From NCBI GenBank assembly GCA_050050175.1, contig JASFUT010000036.1, forward strand, positions 1-16,499: a stretch of DNA of 16,499 nt, read 5' to 3'. The notes under the pieces are model-generated. The model had not been told where the DNA came from, searched no databases, and was given only the letters and a program-made list of their open reading frames with translations. This document shows positions 12,917 to 16,499 of the stretch, piece after piece; within the stretch, counting starts at the first letter, position 1; every line of letters starts with the position of its first letter. Position numbers and translations under genes: made by a program. Source of the stretch: CAVQCX01 sp050050175. GTDB lineage: Bacteria > Pseudomonadota > Gammaproteobacteria > Chromatiales > Chromatiaceae.

Positions 12917-13153
12917 TCAGTCGTCCTCCGGCTTGTCGTAGCTCCTGTGCACGGCGGGGTCCACCTCTTTGGCGCGCTCCCTGCCGGCCTTCTCCGCCTT
13001 CTCGCCCTCTGCAGGCGCCTGATCGCCGGCCTTGCGGGCGGCCTCGTCCACCTTGCCGGACTCGACGAACTCGCGGGTATCCTCGTTGTAGCGCTCCGCC
13101 GATTCGCGGTCGCCTTCACCCTGGTTGCGCGTCTTGTCGTCTGAACTGCTCAT
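12917..13153 (-). CDS. Small hydrophilin-like stress protein (78 aa)
   Basis: A highly charged 78-residue protein without hydrophobic segments. The core NQGEGDRESAERYNEDTREF and VESGKVDEAARKAG matches a family of small hypothetical proteins widespread in proteobacteria, often near stress genes. The composition (rich in Glu, Lys, Arg, Ala, Gly, Asp) is that of hydrophilins, which are thought to protect against desiccation or osmotic stress. Function is not proven. ATG 13153 is chosen for GGAGG five bases upstream on the minus strand; the open frame reaches 13222, but that extension has no ribosome site and is unlike the family. Convergent with the RibD-like gene. Confidence 0.8.
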   Translation of the reverse strand: MSSSDDKTRNQGEGDRESAERYNEDTREFVESGKVDEAARKAGDQAPAEGEKAEKAGRERAKEVDPAVHRSYDKPEDD

Positions 13154-13328
13154 GCTTGCCTCCGCTGGTTGATGGCTGACCTCGCCCGAGGCAGACGCAA
13201 GAGGGATGCCAGGCCGCCGCACAGGGCCCGAAGCGCGCGGGAGGGAGAGAAGAGGCCCTCAGTGGTGCAAATGCCCCGACACCCCGGTGAATCACCCGGA
13301 GCGGCCCGCTGGCCGCGGCCCCGCGGAA

Positions 13329-14333
13329 TCAGCGCCGCTCGAGGAAGGCTTGGACCCGCTGCCGGGCGTTCTCGCGGATATTGGCGTAGAACAGGTTGTA
13401 GTCCATCAGGTGGAGGTTTCGGCCCAGGGCGATGTAGCCGTCTGGGTCCGGCTTGTGCACCCAGAGCTTGCCCCCGACGCACCGGGCGTCCGTGACCCCC
13501 GGGTCGATCCGGTCGAACTTGTACGGGATGCCCCCGAGGTTCAGCTCCGCCGGCGCGTACCCGTCGCCTCGTTGCCAGGTCAGCGGGTTGACGCAGCAGG
13601 CATTCTCGGCGCCTTTGCCGTGCGCGCGCTCCGTGCCCCAGACATAGGTGCTCCAGCTGACGAAGCACCCCGTATCGCTCGCACGCTCGCACGCGGGGAT
13701 TCCCGGGAGCCCGTCGCACGCCAGGGGCCAGCCAATGAGGTAGGCGACGACGAGCCGCCCGCGCAGCGTGGGATCGTCGGCGAAGAACTCCTCGAGCAGC
13801 CGTATGGCATGGAGCGTCCCCTGGCTGTGGGAGGCGATGATGAGCGGTCGCCCCTCGTCGAGATGCTCCAGGTAGTAGAGAAACGCCTGGCGCACGTCGC
13901 CGTAGGCGAGATCCATGGCGTCCCTGGCGCGCGGCGAGCGCGACATGAAGGCCCTTAGGGCGGCCTGGCGGTAGCGAGGTGCGAACACCCGGCAGCACCC
14001 GTTGAAGGCGCTCGCCTGCAGCCGGATGGGGCCCTTGGCGGTGAGGTTGTTCAGCCGCTCGTCATCGGTGGTGGCGTTCCAGCCGAACATCGACAGGTAG
14101 GTGGTCGGGTGGACGAAGAAGACATCGGCCCGGCGCTCCCTGGGCTGCGGAGCCGCCATCGCCGCGATCGGACTCTGATCGGCGGCGTCGGCCGTGGAGG
14201 GCAGGGCGGCCCAGTTCTGGTCGCGGGCGTAGTCCAGGGCCTCCGTGCTGGTCACCCGGGTCCCGGGCGCGCAGCCAGCGAGGACGACGGCGCCCAGGAG
14301 CGCGAGGCGGGGCAGGGCGGTCCTTCCGGACAT
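13329..14333 (-). CDS. DUF3089 alpha/beta-hydrolase-like lipoprotein
   Basis: A 334-residue protein with a lipoprotein signal peptide ending in LAGC (Cys21), so it should be anchored in the envelope. The body matches DUF3089, an alpha/beta-hydrolase-type family: ADVFFVHPTTYLS, the segment VFAPRYRQAALRAF, LAYGDVRQAFLYYLEHLDEGRPLIIASHSQGT with nucleophile Ser170 in a SHSQG elbow, and VVAYLIGWPL. Later Cys-rich parts (SDTGCFVSW, ENACCVNPLTW) probably form disulfides. The C-terminus has LHLMDYNLFYANIRENA, with a candidate catalytic His. The start is 19 bp past the stop of the DsrE-like gene, so the two are likely cotranscribed. Substrate unknown, probably an ester or lipid. Confidence 0.88.
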   Translation of the reverse strand: MSGRTALPRLALLGAVVLAGCAPGTRVTSTEALDYARDQNWAALPSTADAADQSPIAAMAAPQPRERRADVFFVHPTTYLSMFGWNATTDDERLNNLTAKGPIRLQASAFNGCCRVFAPRYRQAALRAFMSRSPRARDAMDLAYGDVRQAFLYYLEHLDEGRPLIIASHSQGTLHAIRLLEEFFADDPTLRGRLVVAYLIGWPLACDGLPGIPACERASDTGCFVSWSTYVWGTERAHGKGAENACCVNPLTWQRGDGYAPAELNLGGIPYKFDRIDPGVTDARCVGGKLWVHKPDPDGYIALGRNLHLMDYNLFYANIRENARQRVQAFLERR

Positions 14334-14352
14334 GGGATGGCTCCGGGAGCGC

Positions 14353-14856
14353 CTACTGCATGTAGGCGTAGCCCTCCTCCCGCTGCAGGCGGACGATCTC
14401 CGCGTCCGCCATGGGCACGATCTCCACGAACCCGTGGATGTCCTCCGGGTCGTAGCCGTGATCCTTGGCGGCGACCCGGCACATCCGGAACTTGATGGTG
14501 CCCCCCACGGTGAGGCTGTGGGCCCGAATCATCAGGTCCTCGTACTTGCCGTAGTTCTCGATGGCGAAGAACGGGATCTCGTCTCCGTGCAGGACCAGCA
14601 CGATGGATGTCCCGAAGGGATCCGCATGGTAGATGTTGTTGAGATAGCTCGCGCGGTCCAGCACCCGCTGGAAGGTCTGCAGGTCGCCGACGGAGACGTC
14701 GTACACCACTTTCGACGGTGCGTAGTCGACCTCGTGGAGGCTGCCCCGGCCCCAGGGCGCCTGAGCGTCAGCGGAGGCGTCGCCGGGGGCGGCGACGGCA
14801 AGGGACGGAAGCCCGATCAGGAGCAGTGCGCCGACGATTCGACTCTGGAGGGACAT
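14353..14856 (-). CDS. Periplasmic DsrE/F-like protein
   Basis: A 167-residue protein with a signal peptide (MSLQSRIVGALLLIGLPSLAVAA) and a DsrE/DsrF-like domain: KVVYDVSVGDLQTFQRVLDRASYLNNIY, SIVLVLHGDEIPFF, and FRMCRVAAKDHGYDPEDIHGFVEIVPMADAEIVRLQREEGYAYM. Cys126 is at the position used for sulfur binding in DsrE-type proteins; it is the only Cys of the mature protein. The signal peptide makes it one of the exported members, frequent in sulfur-oxidising and other proteobacteria, where the exact role is unknown. ATG 14856 is chosen because it gives a standard signal peptide; the ribosome site is weak (AAGGG about 7 nt upstream). It is followed by the DUF3089 lipoprotein gene. Confidence 0.85.
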   Translation of the reverse strand: MSLQSRIVGALLLIGLPSLAVAAPGDASADAQAPWGRGSLHEVDYAPSKVVYDVSVGDLQTFQRVLDRASYLNNIYHADPFGTSIVLVLHGDEIPFFAIENYGKYEDLMIRAHSLTVGGTIKFRMCRVAAKDHGYDPEDIHGFVEIVPMADAEIVRLQREEGYAYMQ

Positions 14857-14906
14857 GGCTAGCCCTTGTTGATGCTGGATCCAGGGCCCGGTGGCTCGAG
14901 GGCGCC

Positions 14907-14933
14907 GGGCTCGGCGGACGGTCCGCCGAGCCC
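14907..14933. repeat. 27 bp near-perfect palindrome
   Basis: GGGCTCGGCGGAC-G-GTCCGCCGAGCCC, two perfect 13 bp arms around a single central base. As RNA it gives an 11 bp GC stem with an ACGGT loop. It lies between the coiled-coil gene (ends 15109) and the DsrE-like gene (starts 14856), both minus strand. No U-run follows on either strand, so it may be a terminator, an RNA-processing site or a protein-binding palindrome. Confidence 0.6.
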
Positions 14934-15030
14934 TGATTCTGCCCCCCTGGCCCCGGACGTGCAATTCGTTCCGACCCGCCCTTGCGCGCGGCCCGGCGGG
15001 ACGCCCGCCCGAAGCACGGCGGCTTTCCCT

Positions 15031-15080
15031 GTGCCGAAACGGCACTCCCGGGCGGCGCCCCGCCGGCAGCGGGGGCGCCG
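15031..15080. repeat. Two further hairpins in the same intergenic region
   Basis: GTGCCG-AAA-CGGCAC (15031-15045, 6 bp) and CGGCGCCCC...GGGGCGCCG (15053-15061 with 15072-15080, 9 bp, 10 nt loop) follow one another just downstream of the coiled-coil gene's stop on the minus strand. On that strand the first reads GTGCCGTTTCGGCAC. Together with the palindrome at 14907 this makes 14857-15108 very rich in secondary structure, though high GC alone produces many short stems. Confidence 0.45.
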
Positions 15081-15108
15081 GTCGCTGCACCCGCGCGCTC
15101 CGCCCCCC

Positions 15109-15408
15109 TCAGTCCCCGCGGGAGTCTCGCCGGGCGCGCTCGAAGCCCCTTCCGAGCTCTTCCAGGGCGCTCTCGACGCCGGTCTTGAGGTCGTCGAAGG
15201 CCGCCTCGCCGGCTTCTCTCAGCTCGCCGAGCCGCTCCGCCGCCTGGTCCCGCTGCCTGCGCAGGCCCTCGACCAGCTCTCTGCGCCGGCCTTGGATCTC
15301 GGCGTCGGCCTGCTTTTCCCGGGCCTCCGCCTCCAGGCCCTCGAGCTCCGCATTCAGGCGGTCCAGGCGGGCCTGCAGCTTGTCCACATAGGCATTGTTC
15401 TCGCTCAT
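15109..15408 (-). CDS. Coiled-coil Sll1863-like stress protein
   Basis: A 99-residue protein that is almost wholly amphipathic helix: AYVDKLQARLDRLNAELEGLEAEA, then ELVEGLRRQRDQAAERLGELREAGEAAFDDLKTGVESALEELGRGFERA. This arrangement, ending in a GEAAFDDLKxGVE segment, is that of the Sll1863 family of stress-response coiled-coil proteins. No signal peptide, so probably cytoplasmic. ATG 15408 is preferred because GGGAG lies 9 nt upstream; the ATG at 15414 is only 3 nt from the same site. It lies between two intergenic regions with strong hairpins, so its mRNA may be monocistronic. Confidence 0.78.
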   Translation of the reverse strand: MSENNAYVDKLQARLDRLNAELEGLEAEAREKQADAEIQGRRRELVEGLRRQRDQAAERLGELREAGEAAFDDLKTGVESALEELGRGFERARRDSRGD

Positions 15409-15438
15409 GGTCATGGGCTCCCGGTTAGTGGCACAGGT

Positions 15439-15481
15439 CCACGGCCGCTCGCGGCGAACGGGCGCCGGCGAGCGGCCGTGG
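15439..15481. repeat. Perfect 14 bp inverted repeat (strong hairpin)
   Basis: CCACGGCCGCTCGC (15439-15452) and GCGAGCGGCCGTGG (15468-15481) pair perfectly over 14 bp; GGCG/CGCC inside the loop extends the stem. It lies 3' of the DUF1328 gene and 31 bp 5' of the coiled-coil gene on the minus strand. A terminator without a T-tract, or a 5'-leader structure of the coiled-coil gene, would both fit. Confidence 0.7.
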
Positions 15482-15540
15482 AGTAGGAGAGGGGGTGCGG
15501 GCCGCCTTGGCGGGCGCGAGCACCGCCGTCGTGCGGGGGC

Positions 15541-15705
15541 CTACGGCGGGGGGCGCCGCCCCATCACGAAGAACACAAGCGCCACGATCAGGCCGATTAC
15601 GAACAGGATCCAGGCGATGTTGGTGGCGACGCCGGCGACCCCGCTGAAGCCGAGCAGCCCCGCCACGATGGCGACGATCAGGAATATCAAGGCCCATTGA
15701 AGCAT
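15541..15705 (-). CDS. DUF1328 small membrane protein
   Basis: A 54-residue protein made almost entirely of two transmembrane helices: LQWALIFLIVAIVAGLLGFSGVAGVAT and NIAWILFVIGLIVALVFFVMG, ending in RRPPP. This matches DUF1328 (E. coli YtjA-like) in length, the WALIFLIVAIVAGLLGF opening and the Gly-rich turn. The function is unknown; members sit in the inner membrane and are often near stress genes such as entericidins and CsbD. ATG 15705 has a strong GAGGAGG ribosome site about 7 nt upstream on the minus strand; the longer open frame upstream is not family-like. Confidence 0.92.
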   Translation of the reverse strand: MLQWALIFLIVAIVAGLLGFSGVAGVATNIAWILFVIGLIVALVFFVMGRRPPP

Positions 15706-15885
15706 CGGTCCCCTCCTCTGCAGTTGGCGCTCGGCCGACGCCCGTGGCAGATCGGCATCGCGCCGCTTCCGCCCCCCCTGGGGAGCGGTCCCGTTGTCCT
15801 GCAAGGCAAGCGACAGGACGATCCGGGCTCGATGCAGCCGCTCATCCCCGCGAAGGGACTGTCGCTTCGGGCCCGGGGCCGGGCA

Positions 15886-16026
15886 TCAGTAGCCCTTGTG
15901 CTCGCTGGCCTCCTCCTCCACCTCGTCTCCGACCGCCTCGATGTCTTCACCCGCACCCTCGAGGGTGTTGCACGCGCTCACGATCAGAGCGACGAAGGCC
16001 AGGCTCGCGTAGGTCAAGCGTCCCAT
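15886..16026 (-). CDS. Entericidin-family small lipoprotein
   Basis: A 46-residue lipoprotein: hydrophobic signal LTYASLAFVALIVSAC with lipobox V-S-A-C and lipidated Cys19, then NTLEGAGEDIEAVGDEVEEEASEHKGY. The CNTxxGxGxDIxxxGxxI/V pattern is the entericidin A/B signature. Entericidins are small envelope lipoproteins linked to osmotic and stationary-phase stress. ATG 16026 has AGGAGA 8 nt upstream on the minus strand. Only one entericidin copy is present, unlike the ecnA-ecnB pair of enterobacteria, though the acidic lipoprotein just upstream is a similar size class. The tail is more acidic than in E. coli EcnB. Confidence 0.85.
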   Translation of the reverse strand: MGRLTYASLAFVALIVSACNTLEGAGEDIEAVGDEVEEEASEHKGY

Positions 16027-16085
16027 GGCTGTTCTCCTGTGCTGTGCGATTCGCTCCCGGGTGGTCTCGCGGGTGAGAGGGCCGG

Positions 16086-16304
16086 CTACTGGTCGGCCCG
16101 GTCGCGGAGTTCGTCCCCGGCTTCCTCCAGCTTGCCGCCGACCTCGTCGGTAGCCTCCTCCAGGCTCTCTGCGCTCTCCTCCATTGCCTGGTCGATCTGC
16201 TTGCCCGCCTTCTCGGCGGGCCCTTCCTGCTCGCACCCGGCGATGCCCAGGATGGCTGCGCCGGCAACCGCGACAGTCAGGCACCGGATCGTTCTCGTAG
16301 TCAT
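16086..16304 (-). CDS. Small acidic helical lipoprotein
   Basis: A 72-residue protein with a lipoprotein signal (TTRTIRCLTVAVAGAAILGIAGC, lipobox I-A-G-C, Cys24) and a mature part of heptad-like acidic helix: EKAGKQIDQAMEESAESLEEATDEVGGKLEEAGDELRDRA. Such YtxH/apolipoprotein-like helices occur in many small proteobacterial lipoproteins of unknown function. It precedes the entericidin gene by 59 bp and is probably cotranscribed with it. ATG 16304 has a GGGAG ribosome site, though at a long spacing. Confidence 0.78.
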   Translation of the reverse strand: MTTRTIRCLTVAVAGAAILGIAGCEQEGPAEKAGKQIDQAMEESAESLEEATDEVGGKLEEAGDELRDRADQ

Positions 16305-16335
16305 GGTTGCTGCTCCCTCTCAGGACACTGAATGC

Positions 16336-16358
16336 CCTGACGGCCGGTCGCCGTCAGG
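16336..16358 (-). terminator. Perfect 9 bp hairpin upstream of the lipoprotein gene
   Basis: CCTGACGGC-CGGTC-GCCGTCAGG, a 9 bp perfect stem with a 5 nt loop. For minus-strand transcription it lies at the 3' end of whatever lies to the right and 32 nt before the lipoprotein start. There is no T-run. It overlaps the stop codon of the possible small frame at the right edge. Confidence 0.4.
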
Positions 16359-16499
16359 CTGAGAATGTTCGACGCACAAATCGGGCCAGGTCTGCCATCT
16401 CCCGCTGGGGGGCATGGGCCGCGGCCCTGTCTGCAGGGCGCATCGTCGGTGTCATCCCGTCTCGTCTCCCTTGCCGCCCTGCGGATCCAGGGGCCGCAG
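16354..16499 (-). CDS. Possible small or 5'-partial reading frame at the right edge
   Basis: On the minus strand a frame is open from the window edge to a TGA at 16354-16356. An internal ATG at 16455, with GGGAG about 10 nt upstream, would give a 33-residue basic peptide (MTPTMRPADRAAAHAPQREM..., ending FVRRTFSA). Whether it is this short peptide, the tail of a longer gene or not coding cannot be decided from the window. No domain is recognised. Confidence 0.22.
   Translation of the reverse strand, partial: AAPGSAGRQGRRDGMTPTMRPADRAAAHAPQREMADLARFVRRTFSA

Overview
The window looks like chromosomal DNA from a high-GC gammaproteobacterium. The ZnuA-ZnuC-ZnuB-Zur-YidD set, the RibD-like reductase, DUF1328, entericidin and DsrE-like genes suggest an Ectothiorhodospiraceae/Chromatiales-type organism, but this is inference from gene content and codon use and no marker gene proves it. 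No rRNA, tRNA, CRISPR array or intact transposase was found.

Layout. (1) 1-3162, + strand: a compact zinc-uptake operon, znuA (5' end outside the window), znuC, znuB, zur and yidD, with GTG starts overlapping the preceding stop codon at three of four junctions. (2) 3301-4197, - strand: a secreted dienelactone-hydrolase-like protein whose nucleophile and catalytic histidine positions are both replaced. (3) 4198-5973: a gene-poor stretch with a truncated PEP-CTERM-type exported protein behind a candidate sigma-54 promoter, and a ~160 bp element with imperfect terminal inverted repeats. (4) 5974-7326, +: a secreted SxxK serine hydrolase of the class A beta-lactamase/transpeptidase fold with an added N-terminal domain. 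It converges with (5) 7474-8778, -: an EF-Tu paralogue with an N-terminal export signal and substitutions in three of its five GTPase motifs. (6) 9421-10392, +: two small predicted secreted proteins that share a C-terminal two-cysteine motif. (7) 11117-12894, +: a PutAbiC-like (abortive infection) membrane protein and a RibD C-terminal-like reductase. (8) 12917-16304, -: seven genes for small or envelope proteins (hydrophilin-like, DUF3089 lipoprotein, DsrE-like, coiled-coil Sll1863-like, DUF1328, entericidin, acidic lipoprotein), with strong GC-rich hairpins between several of them.

How the parts fit. The first block imports zinc and senses it: Zur keeps all expected zinc ligands and would repress the operon from a site upstream of the window. 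The last block resembles envelope and osmotic stress modules. The middle (about 4.2-11 kb) is the accessory part, and nearly every protein there carries an export signal. The most unusual item is the predicted exported EF-Tu paralogue, followed by the paired small secreted proteins beside it. Functional links among these middle genes are not shown by the sequence.
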